Part shown: positions 35,195 through 43,856 of the stretch, piece by piece | Layout of the letters: each line of letters begins with the position of its first letter | Position numbering within the stretch: position 1 is the stretch's first letter | Notes under the pieces: generated by a model | Database searches by the model: none | Told to the model about the DNA's origin: nothing | What the model saw: the letters and a program-made list of their open reading frames with translations, nothing else | Translations under genes and position numbers: made by a program | Assembly: GCF_900099775.1 (NCBI RefSeq) | Contig: NZ_FMTM01000002.1 | Coordinates: 496,001-560,000, forward strand | From: Rhizobium mongolense subsp. loessense | GTDB taxonomy: Bacteria > Pseudomonadota > Alphaproteobacteria > Rhizobiales > Rhizobiaceae | Length of the DNA: 64,000 bases | Direction: 5' to 3'

Positions 35195-36707
35195 GACGAA
35201 GCTCCTGCGATGAACCGCTTACCTCCGCAAGCACCTCATCGACTGTCGTCTCCTTCGAGACAAATTCGCGGACGATGCGACCGCGAAAAAGAACAAGGAT
35301 GCGATCGGTAATTCCCAGAAGTTCCGGTAAGTCGGATGAGAGGACGATAACGCCGGCGCCGCGCTCTACGAGTTCTGCAATCAGTGAATAGATCTCTGCT
35401 TTTGCAGCAATGTCGACCCCGACCGTCGGCTCGTCGAGCAGATAGATTTCGCAATGACGGCTCAGCCATTTGGCGATCGCCACCTTCTGCTGGTTGCCGC
35501 CGGAAAGCGTGCGCACCAGAGCGTCTTGGCCCGCGGCCTTGATCTGGAGCCGCTTCATCAACCGATCGGCTTCAGTGTTTTCAGCACGAGCATCAAGAAG
35601 ACCGGCGCGCGTAAAGCGGCCGAGACTGGCGAGCGTCGTGTTTTCCGTGACACTAAGGTCCAGCGCTACCCCATGGCGGCGCCGGTCCTCCGGTACGAGC
35701 GCAATCCGATGGCGCACAGCTTGCGCCGGGCTCGCCGCGCGCGCGGATTTGCCTTCCACCTCGACGAAACCATGTGCCGCCTCTTCCAGGCCGAAGAGCG
35801 CGCGCATCAGTTCCTTGGCGCCCGAGCCAAGCAGGCCCGTAAGGCCCAGAATCTCGCCTCGGCGCAGCGTCAGATCAATCCGGCTGAAGTGTCCCGGCAA
35901 AGACAGACCTTCGATGCGCAGCAGCGTCTCGCCAAAAGCGCTCTGTCGCTTGGGATAGAGCGCCCCGACCTCACGGTTGATCATCAACCCGGCCATTTCG
36001 GCGGCTGTCGTTTCAGAAACGGGAACGGTCGCGACGTCCCGCCCATTGCGCAACACCGTCACCGTGTCACACAGCGCTTCGATCTCACCGAGATAATGGG
36101 AGATATAGATGACGGTGATACCGTCCTCACGCAACCTGCGGATCAGGTCGAAAAGGATATCGGCTTCACGCCGGACGAGTGCTGCCGTCGGCTCGTCGAA
36201 TACAAGAACCTTCGGCGCATTCAAGAGCGCGCGGGTGATCTGGATGATCTGCTTTTCCGCAGTCGAAAGCTCGGCGATCAAAGTGGAATTGGGAAGGCGC
36301 AAACCGAAATATCTGTCCAGAACTTCGGCAGCACGGCGCTGCATGAGGCGCCGATCCAGGAAGGGCGTGCCGGCAATGCGCGGCTCGCGGCCCAGGAAGA
36401 GCGCCTCTGCGACAGTGAAGGTCGGCACCAGCAGCCGATCCTGATGGATGAAATGAATTCCAAGCTGTTCGGCAAGATGCGGCGTCAGGCGGTCGTAGGA
36501 TCGGCCATCAAATTCGATCACGCCGGCATCCGGTTTGTGCAGGCCGGCGAGCAGTTTGATCAAGGTAGACTTGCCTGCTCCGTTCTGCCCGACCAGCCCA
36601 TGCACTGCGCCGCGAGCCACGGCAAACGACACGCCGGAAAGAGCCTTTGCCCCACCGAAACTCTTTTCGATCCCGGTCAGCCGGATAATCGCGTCCGTCG
36701 CCGTCAT
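35184..36707 (-). CDS. Ribose-type (RbsA family) double-domain ABC ATPase, system A
   Basis: 507 residues with two nucleotide-binding domains. Domain 1: Walker A GQNGAGKST, signature-like LSTAEKQIIQITRAL, Walker B VLVFDEPTAAL. Domain 2: Walker A is degenerate (GLLGSGAKELMRA), but LSGGNQQKVAIAKWL and YLLDEPTVGVD are good. This asymmetry is normal for RbsA, where one site hydrolyses ATP poorly. ATG preceded by AAGGAGG. Drives the import system formed with the two permeases downstream and the binding protein upstream. Confidence 0.92.
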   Translation of the reverse strand: MTATDAIIRLTGIEKSFGGAKALSGVSFAVARGAVHGLVGQNGAGKSTLIKLLAGLHKPDAGVIEFDGRSYDRLTPHLAEQLGIHFIHQDRLLVPTFTVAEALFLGREPRIAGTPFLDRRLMQRRAAEVLDRYFGLRLPNSTLIAELSTAEKQIIQITRALLNAPKVLVFDEPTAALVRREADILFDLIRRLREDGITVIYISHYLGEIEALCDTVTVLRNGRDVATVPVSETTAAEMAGLMINREVGALYPKRQSAFGETLLRIEGLSLPGHFSRIDLTLRRGEILGLTGLLGSGAKELMRALFGLEEAAHGFVEVEGKSARAASPAQAVRHRIALVPEDRRRHGVALDLSVTENTTLASLGRFTRAGLLDARAENTEADRLMKRLQIKAAGQDALVRTLSGGNQQKVAIAKWLSRHCEIYLLDEPTVGVDIAAKAEIYSLIAELVERGAGVIVLSSDLPELLGITDRILVLFRGRIVREFVSKETTVDEVLAEVSGSSQELRHAG

Positions 36708-36741
36708 GGAAATCCTCCTTGTTCGGTCAGTTAAGAAGACT

Positions 36742-36757
36742 GCGGCACAAATGCCGC
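36742..36757. repeat. Hairpin between the binding-protein and ATPase genes
   Basis: GCGGCA and TGCCGC pair across a four-base loop in the 75-bp gap after the binding-protein stop codon. No T-run follows; such hairpins usually protect the abundant binding-protein mRNA from decay. Confidence 0.45.
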
Positions 36758-36782
36758 GGTCCGTGACATGGCTTGGGGAGGA

Positions 36783-37793
36783 TCAGCCGATGCCAAGTTT
36801 CTTGGAGACCTCGGCGACATTGCCCTTGTTGGCAAGGAGAGCCGAGACATAGGTCTCGCGCGGGAGCGTTTCGCCCGCAAGCAGGCGTGCGACATTGCGG
36901 ATTGCTGTACGGCCAAGTTCGGCCGGCTGCTGGGCGACGTCGGCGGCCGCGGGCGAGTTCGGATCGGCGACAAGCTGCAAGACTTCCGGACTACCGTCGA
37001 CGCCGTAGGTCTTGATCTCGGTGCGGTCGGCGGCGACGAGCGCCTGCGTGGCGCCAAGCTGTGGAATGTCCCAGGCCGACCAGATCGCTTTGATCGATCC
37101 CTTTTCCGGATACTTGTTGAGGATCGCGGTCACCTGGGCGAAGGCGTCCTGTACCGTGTTCGGAATGACGTCCCTCAGTTCCGGTTGAATGATCTTGACC
37201 TTCGGGAAATATTTCACAACGTTGACGAGTTGGTCGTAACGGATCGCACAGGGCGTCACGCCGTAGAAGCCGTTGAAGACGACGATATTACCCTCGCCCC
37301 CAATATCCGAGACCAGCTGCAAAGCGAGATCTTTACCGATCCCCCAATTGTCGGAGGTCGAGTTGTTAAGCGAGTTGGTCGATCCGACATCGATCGTCAG
37401 TACTGGGATGCCGGCTTCGCGCGCCTTCTTCAGCCACGGATCGATGACCGTCAGGGTACCAAGAAGCTGGACGATCGCATCAGGCTTCTGAGCGATCAGC
37501 GTCTGGAGTTGGGAAACGAGCTTGCCGTCGTTGCGGCCAGCGTCTACTGCGATTGGTTCTCCACCAAGGCGCTTCACCTCTTCGATTTGGGCGTTATAGG
37601 CCTGGAGGTCAAAAAAATGATCGGTTCCGGCAGTGCTGATGCCGATGCGCTTTCCCTTGAGCGGACCCTCTTCAGCAGCCAAGGCGACCGTGCCGCTGAG
37701 GAGCGTCGTGCCCGCAGCAGCGGCTCCGGCGACCGCCGACCATTTCAAAATATCCCGGCGTGCGAACTTCCCCAGAATTGACTTTTCGCTCAT
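36783..37793 (-). CDS. Ribose-type substrate-binding protein, system A, with Tat-like signal
   Basis: 336 residues, Peripla_BP_4 family. The N-terminus FARRDILKWSAVAGAAAAG with cleavage near VALAAEEG resembles a twin-arginine signal (RRDILK), unusual for a sugar-type binder. Mature part: KRIGISTAGTDHFFDLQAYN, KPDAIVQLLGTLTVIDPWLK, VLTIDVGSTNS and TYGVDGSPEVLQLV. ATG at 37791-37793 has GGAG 6 nt upstream. First gene of the operon that ends with SfnB- and NtaA-like monooxygenases; an operator candidate lies 29 bp upstream. The ligand is therefore probably a sulfur compound, perhaps sugar-like; this is inference. Confidence 0.87.
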   Translation of the reverse strand: MSEKSILGKFARRDILKWSAVAGAAAAGTTLLSGTVALAAEEGPLKGKRIGISTAGTDHFFDLQAYNAQIEEVKRLGGEPIAVDAGRNDGKLVSQLQTLIAQKPDAIVQLLGTLTVIDPWLKKAREAGIPVLTIDVGSTNSLNNSTSDNWGIGKDLALQLVSDIGGEGNIVVFNGFYGVTPCAIRYDQLVNVVKYFPKVKIIQPELRDVIPNTVQDAFAQVTAILNKYPEKGSIKAIWSAWDIPQLGATQALVAADRTEIKTYGVDGSPEVLQLVADPNSPAAADVAQQPAELGRTAIRNVARLLAGETLPRETYVSALLANKGNVAEVSKKLGIG

Positions 37794-37822
37794 GCGTATC
37801 TCCAACGATCAAGAACATAATG

Positions 37823-37839
37823 TCTATAGTTTCAGTAGT
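37823..37839. promoter_or_regulatory. Site g of the recurring 17-bp palindrome
   Basis: TCTATAGTTTCAGTAGT, one mismatch in the outer arms, 29 bp upstream of the system A binding-protein gene. This spacing is the same as for the site before the MsnO8 gene. Confidence 0.5.
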
Positions 37840-37983
37840 TTTTTAGCGTCGCGAGCAAGATGATTTCGTTTGCGATCACAGCGGAGGAAATCGTCACTCA
37901 AAAATCCGAGCGTGAGGAAATGCCAACAGCGGCGACATTGGGCGAGAGGCGCTGTGAAAAAGCCCGTCATGCCGACCTCACGT

Positions 37984-39030
37984 TCAAAACGCCGCGGCGG
38001 GTATCCAATCGGCCGTCGCAGCCGCACTCGTCGAGAAGGCAGGAATTTTCTTGGCGAGATCTTCAATCGTCTGAACCTTCGCTGAGCGGAGTTGCTCCTG
38101 GGTCAGGAGCACCGGCTCAACCACGATATTTTGTGCAACGGCCTCACCGGCGATCTGCAACGCGGCAGCTCGAATCGAGACCGCACCGACAACGGCAGGG
38201 TTGGTTGCGACAGTTGCAACCCACGGGCTGCCCGGTTCGGTGATCTCCTGAATGTCTGCCGTCGAGATGTCGGCCGAATAGATTTTCACCTTCTCGGCGA
38301 GTCCCAGATCGGTCAGCGCCAGTTTGACGCCGCGCGCGAACTCGTCGTACGGCGCAAAGACGACAGAGATATCGGGATTGGCGCGCAGGGCTGCCTTCGC
38401 CTGGTCTGCGGTCGTCACTGCTGTCGTATCGCTAACGTTGCCAAAACGAGCCTTCTCAGCAATGTCCGGATTGGCGGTCTTGACCTTGTCCCAAATCTCG
38501 TTGCGCCGGTCGAGCGGTGCGAAGCCTGCCACATAGGCGTAACCGGCCTTGAACCTGTTGCCGTTGTCCTTGACGGCCTGGTCGAGCGCGAGTTGTGCAA
38601 GGCGATGATCAGACTGCTCGACCTGCGGAATTTTTGGATTGTTCAGATTAACGTCGAAGGCGACGATCTTGATATTCTTTGCCAGCGCCTGATCGACGAC
38701 GTCGCTCAACGACTCGGGAAGACCGTGGTCGATCACGATGCCCTCGACCCCCAGGTTGATCGCTTGAAGGATTTGTTCCCGCTGCTCGGCAGCATCCTGG
38801 CGGCCGGCAAAGACACGCAGGTCGATGCCGAGAGATTTTGCCTGCGCTTGCGCACCCGCCTGATAGGCCTGAAAAAAATCACCGGCAGAGATATAGCTGA
38901 TGAGCGCAACCTTGACCCCGCCCTTATCGAACGGTGCAGGCGCACCCTTCAATCCATCAGCAAATGCCGGCAACGCAAAGGCCATTGGTGCGACAAGAGA
39001 AGCAAATGCGAAACGAACGATCGGATTCAT
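37984..39030 (-). CDS. Ribose-type substrate-binding protein, system B
   Basis: 348 residues, Peripla_BP_4 family. Sec signal peptide MNPIVRFAFASLVAPMAFAL with cleavage at PAFADG. KVALISYISAGDFFQAYQAGAQAQAKSLGI opens the mature part; IVIDHGLPESLSDVVDQAL, KIVAFDVNLNN and VVFAPYDEFARGVKLALTDLG form the ligand cleft. ATG at 39028-39030 has GGGGA upstream. It diverges from the ATPase and permease genes at 39302 and 40780, which probably complete the transporter. An operator candidate lies 55 bp upstream. Distant from the system A protein. Confidence 0.87.
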   Translation of the reverse strand: MNPIVRFAFASLVAPMAFALPAFADGLKGAPAPFDKGGVKVALISYISAGDFFQAYQAGAQAQAKSLGIDLRVFAGRQDAAEQREQILQAINLGVEGIVIDHGLPESLSDVVDQALAKNIKIVAFDVNLNNPKIPQVEQSDHRLAQLALDQAVKDNGNRFKAGYAYVAGFAPLDRRNEIWDKVKTANPDIAEKARFGNVSDTTAVTTADQAKAALRANPDISVVFAPYDEFARGVKLALTDLGLAEKVKIYSADISTADIQEITEPGSPWVATVATNPAVVGAVSIRAAALQIAGEAVAQNIVVEPVLLTQEQLRSAKVQTIEDLAKKIPAFSTSAAATADWIPAAAF

Positions 39031-39085
39031 GTAGAGCGTCCCCATTGAAAGCGCCGGTTATCGGCAACACCAATCATCCATATAG

Positions 39086-39102
39086 TCTATTGTTTTTATA
39101 GA
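39086..39102. promoter_or_regulatory. Site h of the recurring 17-bp palindrome
   Basis: TCTATTGTTTTTATAGA with perfect TCTAT/ATAGA arms, 55 bp upstream of the system B binding-protein gene, in the 271-bp divergent region shared with the ATPase gene. Confidence 0.55.
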
Positions 39103-39211
39103 TAACAATTCGCGCCGAAATGGACGTTAGCGAACTAATTTTGCCGGCGGCCCCGTCCAACGAGGAATGAGCAGCCCTCACTGACGAGCAAGGCGGGGTC
39201 TGAAAATATTT

Positions 39212-39228
39212 TCTACAAATTTTATCAA
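39212..39228. promoter_or_regulatory. Site i, weaker copy of the 17-bp palindrome
   Basis: TCTACAAATTTTATCAA, left arm perfect, right arm TCAA. It lies 73 bp upstream of the system B ATPase gene, so each direction of this divergent region has its own site. Confidence 0.38.
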
Positions 39229-39301
39229 CTATCGCACGCAGCGCCTTGTCTCGTCCGGCCACAAAGTACGAAAAAGGCGAAGGTTCGGAACCCGTAACGT
39301 G

Positions 39302-40783
39302 ATGCCTCTGCTCGACATCCAGTCTCTTTCCCTTTCTTTCGGCTCGACGCTTGCGCTGGCCGATGCGTCGCTTTCGATGCGGGCGGGAGAAATCGTCGCA
39401 CTGATGGGCGCGAACGGCGCGGGTAAGTCCACACTCGTCAAGGTGCTCTCCGGTGTCCACCGCGCCGAAAGCGGCGTTATGATTTGGAAAGGCGCACGCT
39501 TTCAGCCCAATAGTCCCGCCGAGGCAGCTCGCAGCGGCGTAGTCACGGTGCACCAATCAACAGATGTTGTTGGTATTCCCGATCTGTCGGTCGCCGATGC
39601 GCTTCTGCTCGATCGCTACGTCGACGGGCGGCAGCCTTTTTTCCTTTCTGCCGCTTCGGTTCACCGTGCAGCCGCGCGACTTCTCGAGGAAGTCGGAATT
39701 ACGCTACCGCTCAAGCGCCGCTTTGGCGAGCTTGGCACTGCAGATCGCCAACTCGTCGCCATTGCGCGCGCTCTTTCCAACAACGCCGAACTGCTTATCC
39801 TCGACGAGCCGACGGCTAGCCTGTCATCGAATGAGAGCCAACGCCTTTTCACACTCTTGGGCGCGCTGAAGTCGCGCGGCATGGCTATCCTCTATATTTC
39901 CCATCGAATGGCCGATCTCATGTCCCTCGCCGACCGCGTGGTGGTCCTGCGTGGCGGCCGGGATGTCGGGACGTTTACGCGTCCCATCGATTTTGGGACC
40001 GCGATCGAAACGATGATTGGCCGATCACTGAAATCGGCACGTCCTGAACGAACGGCACCATCCGGTCGACCCGTGCTTGAACTAAAGCAGGCAGCGCTTA
40101 TACCCGGCGGCCGACCGTTTGATTTGACTATTCACGAAGGTGAAGTGGTGGCGATCACCGGCGTTCTCGGCGCTGGCAAGAGCCGTCTTCTGTCGGCGAT
40201 CTTCGGCAGGAGTGCGCTTGCAGCGGGCAGCATGCGTCTCGATGGGCGCGCATACCGACCGGCCGGCCCCGCGGCGGCCATCGCGGCGGGGGTTGTCATG
40301 GCCGCCGAAGACCGCCACCGGTCGTCGCTCATACCCGCCGGATGGCCGGGCGATAGCCTGGCTGCAACGATCAGCCTGCCGCATCTCAAGCGATGGTATC
40401 CATCGGGTCTTCTCTTCTCCGGCCGGGAGACGCGCGAGGCCGTAGCTGCCATCGGGCGGCTCGGTATCAAGACGCAAGGTCCGCGGGCTTCCATATGGTC
40501 ACTGTCGGGCGGCAACCAGCAGAAGGCCGTCCTTGCCCGATGGGAAGCAGAAGACAGCCGGCTCCTGCTTCTTGACGAGCCGTTTCAAGGCGTGGATGTC
40601 GGCGCCCGGCAAGACATTATCCAGACGCTCCGCGACCATCGCGACCGCGCCACCCTGATCGCAACCTCCGATCCGGAGGAGGCATATGAAGTTGCAGACC
40701 GCATTGTTCACATTTCCAATCATAGCCTCTTTCCAGAGGCCGACGACGCAACCTGTGGGTCGGAAGGACCGTTGATCGCATGA
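39302..40783 (+). CDS. Ribose-type (RbsA family) double-domain ABC ATPase, system B
   Basis: 493 residues. Domain 1: Walker A GANGAGKST, signature-like LGTADRQLVAIARAL, Walker B LLILDEPTASL. Domain 2: Walker A GVLGAGKSR keeps the lysine and serine that RbsA-type second domains usually lose, with LSGGNQQKAVLARW and LLLLDEPFQGVD. A GTG three bases earlier is an alternative start. The stop overlaps the permease start by 4 bases. Pairs with the divergent binding protein. Confidence 0.88.
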   Translation: MPLLDIQSLSLSFGSTLALADASLSMRAGEIVALMGANGAGKSTLVKVLSGVHRAESGVMIWKGARFQPNSPAEAARSGVVTVHQSTDVVGIPDLSVADALLLDRYVDGRQPFFLSAASVHRAAARLLEEVGITLPLKRRFGELGTADRQLVAIARALSNNAELLILDEPTASLSSNESQRLFTLLGALKSRGMAILYISHRMADLMSLADRVVVLRGGRDVGTFTRPIDFGTAIETMIGRSLKSARPERTAPSGRPVLELKQAALIPGGRPFDLTIHEGEVVAITGVLGAGKSRLLSAIFGRSALAAGSMRLDGRAYRPAGPAAAIAAGVVMAAEDRHRSSLIPAGWPGDSLAATISLPHLKRWYPSGLLFSGRETREAVAAIGRLGIKTQGPRASIWSLSGGNQQKAVLARWEAEDSRLLLLDEPFQGVDVGARQDIIQTLRDHRDRATLIATSDPEEAYEVADRIVHISNHSLFPEADDATCGSEGPLIA

Positions 40784-41811
40784 CCACAAGCCACAACGAA
40801 CTTCAGGCGCATCGGCCGGCGCAGCGCCTTGAAATCCTGCGTGAAGCCATAAGACGCAGCTCGGTCTTCCTGCTTCTTGCCGGCATCATTGTGGTCTTTT
40901 CGGTCGCGCAGCCAGCCTTTATGACGCTCACCAATCTAATGAGCGTCCTGCAATCCGTGTCCGTCGTCGCCATCATCGGCGCGGGCGTAACGGTGACACT
41001 TGCGATCGGCGGCTTTGACCTGTCGGTCGGCGCGGTTGCAGCATCGAGCGTCATGGCGGCGAGCTATTCCATGATCGTCCTTGGCCTCGGCGCGCCAGAA
41101 ACAATTGCCCTCGTGCTCGCCTTCGGCGCAGTCGTTGGTTTTGCGAACGCTTTCCTGATCGTCAAATTGAAGGTGCCAGACCTTCTGGCAACGCTCGCGA
41201 CGATGTTTCTATTGACTGGCCTTCAGCTTATTCCATCGGCAGGGCGCTCGATATCGGTCGGACTTATCCTTCCCGATGGATCGAAGGCAACCGGCAAGAT
41301 CGATCCGCTATTTCTGATGATTGGACGGTCGAGCTTCTTGGAAACTGTGCCGCTGCCGGTGCTCCTCATGCTCCTCGTCGCAGCACTTCTCGTCATCCTC
41401 ACCGAACGCACGCGTTTCGGCCGGTTGCTCTTCGCCACCGGCGGCAACGAACTGGCAACGCGCCTCGCCGGAGCCGATACGGCACGGATCAAGACGATCG
41501 CCTATGTCGTATCGGGCATCCTCGCCGCCCTGGGCGGGATCATCGTGGCTGCCCGTGTCGGACGCGGCGACGTTTCGTCGGGCGCGTCACTGCTGATGGA
41601 TTCGGTCGCGGCCTCTCTGATTGGCTTTGCCGTACTCGGCCTGCGCCGTCCCAACGTCCTCGGCACCACCGTCGGCGCGGTGTTTGTCAGCGTTTTGCTC
41701 AACGGAATGACGATGCTCAACGCCCCTTACTACACGCAGGATTTCATCAAAGGTGCGGTCCTGGTCGGCGCACTCGCCCTGACTTACGGCGTGGGTCGCA
41801 ACAGGGCTTGA
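40780..41811 (+). CDS. Ribose-type (RbsC family) ABC permease, system B
   Basis: 343 residues, BPD_transp_2 family with about ten membrane segments. GVTVTLAIGGFDLSVGAVAASS is the family motif and VPDLLATLATMFLLTGLQLI follows. Only one permease gene is present, so the channel should be a homodimer, unlike system A. The stop codon is 2 bp from the stop of the convergent PucR-type gene. Confidence 0.9.
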   Translation: MTTSHNELQAHRPAQRLEILREAIRRSSVFLLLAGIIVVFSVAQPAFMTLTNLMSVLQSVSVVAIIGAGVTVTLAIGGFDLSVGAVAASSVMAASYSMIVLGLGAPETIALVLAFGAVVGFANAFLIVKLKVPDLLATLATMFLLTGLQLIPSAGRSISVGLILPDGSKATGKIDPLFLMIGRSSFLETVPLPVLLMLLVAALLVILTERTRFGRLLFATGGNELATRLAGADTARIKTIAYVVSGILAALGGIIVAARVGRGDVSSGASLLMDSVAASLIGFAVLGLRRPNVLGTTVGAVFVSVLLNGMTMLNAPYYTQDFIKGAVLVGALALTYGVGRNRA

Positions 41812-41813
41812 GT

Positions 41814-43742
41814 TCAGTTGACCATCGAAGCGTTGCTCTGACAGTATTCCGCGTGAAGCTGGCAAGCGAGACTGAGCAGCGTGAAATCAGCCGGGTCGGC
41901 AATTTTGCGACCCGTTAGCGACTCGATCCGTTGCAGGCGCTGATAAAGCGTGTTGGCGTGAATGTTCAGCGCCTGCGCTGTGCGGGTGACAGACTTCCCC
42001 TCGCGAACGTAGCGCGAGAGGGTTTCATGCAGGACGAGATGCCTCGGAGCCTGAACCAGCGGCGACAGGATATTGCGCGTGAATTCGAGGATATCCTGCC
42101 TCGCGCGTCCTTCCAGCAATAGCTCCACCCCCATGTCTCGATGCCGCAGAAGCCCCGAGCGTCCCCGACGTGACAGCGCATCTGCCGCCTGTGCGGCTTT
42201 CTCACGAGATGCGAGATGGCGCTCGCTTTCTCCATAGATCTCGCTTGCTCCAACGCAGAGGCCGAATTCCGTCGCGGCATCAGAGATCGCCCTGAGATTG
42301 CGTTCCAGTGCCGCCGTGGTCGACGCGGAGACCAGTGCCACGATCTGGTCCTCACTGTGAAAGATGAGGGAGCTGGACAATGTCATCCCCTTTTGCAGGT
42401 CCGACTGGGATTTGTGAAGGGACAGACGGGTGTTGTCGGAAGCCTCGCGTCGGGGTGCGCGCGCCACAAATACCTGACTGTAACGGTCGAGCCGAAACCC
42501 ATGGTGGCTATGACGTCCGTCCGAAGCCAGCCCTGCAACCAGCGCTTCGAAATGCGCTTTACGGCGCGCGTTAAGAACGTCCATCCGAGACATGTCACGA
42601 ACGAAGTCCAGCGCTACGAATGTCGCCAATGTGCCAAATAGTACCCGGTAGAAACCCTCATCTCCGGAAGTCGGAAAGTGAAATTGTCCTACCGGTGCTT
42701 CCGCGACCTCGACGGTCTGAATCACGAATTGCTCGTTGTCTGTCCATCCCGCAGATCGGTAATCCAGACCCAGCACGTTCTCGAACCGGAAATCGACGCG
42801 AAACAGCTCGGCCACGGCGCGAAGCTGTTCTGTCAGCCCGTTGCTCGTGGAAAAGATGCGCAGAAGCGCCTCATGCAGCTCGACTGCGCGGTCCAGCTCG
42901 GCATTCTTGCGGGCAAGATCGCTGCGCATCTGTTCGAGCCGATGTGAGGTGGCCACGGCGTTCTTGTAGGTCAGCGATCGCTGAAAGGCGACCGCGACAT
43001 GCGCCGCCATAAACTCAAGAACGGTTCGATCGAAGATCGAAAAAGCTCCATCACTGGAAAAGCAAAGCGTCGTCAGGGTGCCCAGACGTTTCCCCTCGGC
43101 CATAACGGGAACGCAGAGCAGCGCGTTCGCTATCTCGGAGCGCTCCATGAAGGACTGACTCTCAGGACGCATAACGCGATGAGCGTCAATGATGTTCTGC
43201 CGACCATTGTGAATGGCCGGCCGGCCGGTTGCAAATACCTCGCCCGAGACGGATTCATTCGGCTGCACGCGGTAATGACTATAGTCCTCAGACAAACCCA
43301 CATGCGAGACGGGCACAAGAAAACCGCTCGCTTCATCGAACAAGCGAAAAACCCCGGCATCGCAATGCGGGAGCACATGCATTACCTCGCGCAGGACATT
43401 GTGAACAATCTCGTTTTCGTCCAGCGAGTTGATGACCGCTCCGTTTACCGAGGCAAGCATTTCAAAGGTCCTGGTCTGAAGCCCGATGACGGCATCCTGC
43501 ACTACCTGAACAATCCGCGCTGCCGTCTTGTCGCCGTCCTGGTCGTTAAGCGCAAACTCTGTCCGCTTGGCCGTGAAATGGGAGTGGTCGACTACGACAC
43601 GAAAGGCGTCTCCTACCTTTTCAATGGAATGGCCGATGGAGGCACTGCTATTGCCCGGTTCAACATTGATGTCATTCAGTTGCAACGCGTGCGTGCGCGC
43701 CAGTTCTTTCAAGAATGGGTGTGCGGGCAGATCGATCTCCAC
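41814..43742 (-). CDS. GAF-domain transcriptional regulator, PucR/CdaR type
   Basis: 642 residues. A GAF domain spans about 90-260 (VINSLDENEIVHNVLREVMHVLPHCDAGVFRLFDE; GRPAIHNGRQNIIDAHRVM). A GGDEF-like/CdaR middle follows, and the C-terminus is the PucR helix-turn-helix: LHETLSRYVREGKSVTRTAQALNIHANTLYQRLQRIESLTG. The start is a GTG with GGAG about 9 nt upstream. It diverges from the MFS-amidohydrolase operon, 114 bp away, and probably responds to that pathway's substrate. PucR/CdaR relatives control purine, sugar-acid and amino-compound catabolism. Not an obvious regulator of the sulfur half. Confidence 0.85.
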   Translation of the reverse strand: MEIDLPAHPFLKELARTHALQLNDINVEPGNSSASIGHSIEKVGDAFRVVVDHSHFTAKRTEFALNDQDGDKTAARIVQVVQDAVIGLQTRTFEMLASVNGAVINSLDENEIVHNVLREVMHVLPHCDAGVFRLFDEASGFLVPVSHVGLSEDYSHYRVQPNESVSGEVFATGRPAIHNGRQNIIDAHRVMRPESQSFMERSEIANALLCVPVMAEGKRLGTLTTLCFSSDGAFSIFDRTVLEFMAAHVAVAFQRSLTYKNAVATSHRLEQMRSDLARKNAELDRAVELHEALLRIFSTSNGLTEQLRAVAELFRVDFRFENVLGLDYRSAGWTDNEQFVIQTVEVAEAPVGQFHFPTSGDEGFYRVLFGTLATFVALDFVRDMSRMDVLNARRKAHFEALVAGLASDGRHSHHGFRLDRYSQVFVARAPRREASDNTRLSLHKSQSDLQKGMTLSSSLIFHSEDQIVALVSASTTAALERNLRAISDAATEFGLCVGASEIYGESERHLASREKAAQAADALSRRGRSGLLRHRDMGVELLLEGRARQDILEFTRNILSPLVQAPRHLVLHETLSRYVREGKSVTRTAQALNIHANTLYQRLQRIESLTGRKIADPADFTLLSLACQLHAEYCQSNASMVN

Positions 43743-43856
43743 GAATGACGCTCCATGTGAAAACGCCCATTAAATTATCGTTTCTTGTGTGGCGATCAAC
43801 ATATGAATTTTTCCTGACGGTGACACAAAAGACAAAAATCAAAAGGGAACTCTCAA

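Noticed and set aside
35454..36734. Long plus-strand ORF (426 codons) opposite the ribose-type ATPase gene
   Set aside because: It mirrors the intact ATPase frame, has no recognisable domain and no ribosome site; a high-GC antisense shadow.
36783..41811. AI-2/Lsr-type uptake system
   Set aside because: Ribose-type transporters can be LsrACDB, but no lsrK, lsrR, lsrF or lsrG-like gene is present, and the neighbours are sulfur monooxygenases.
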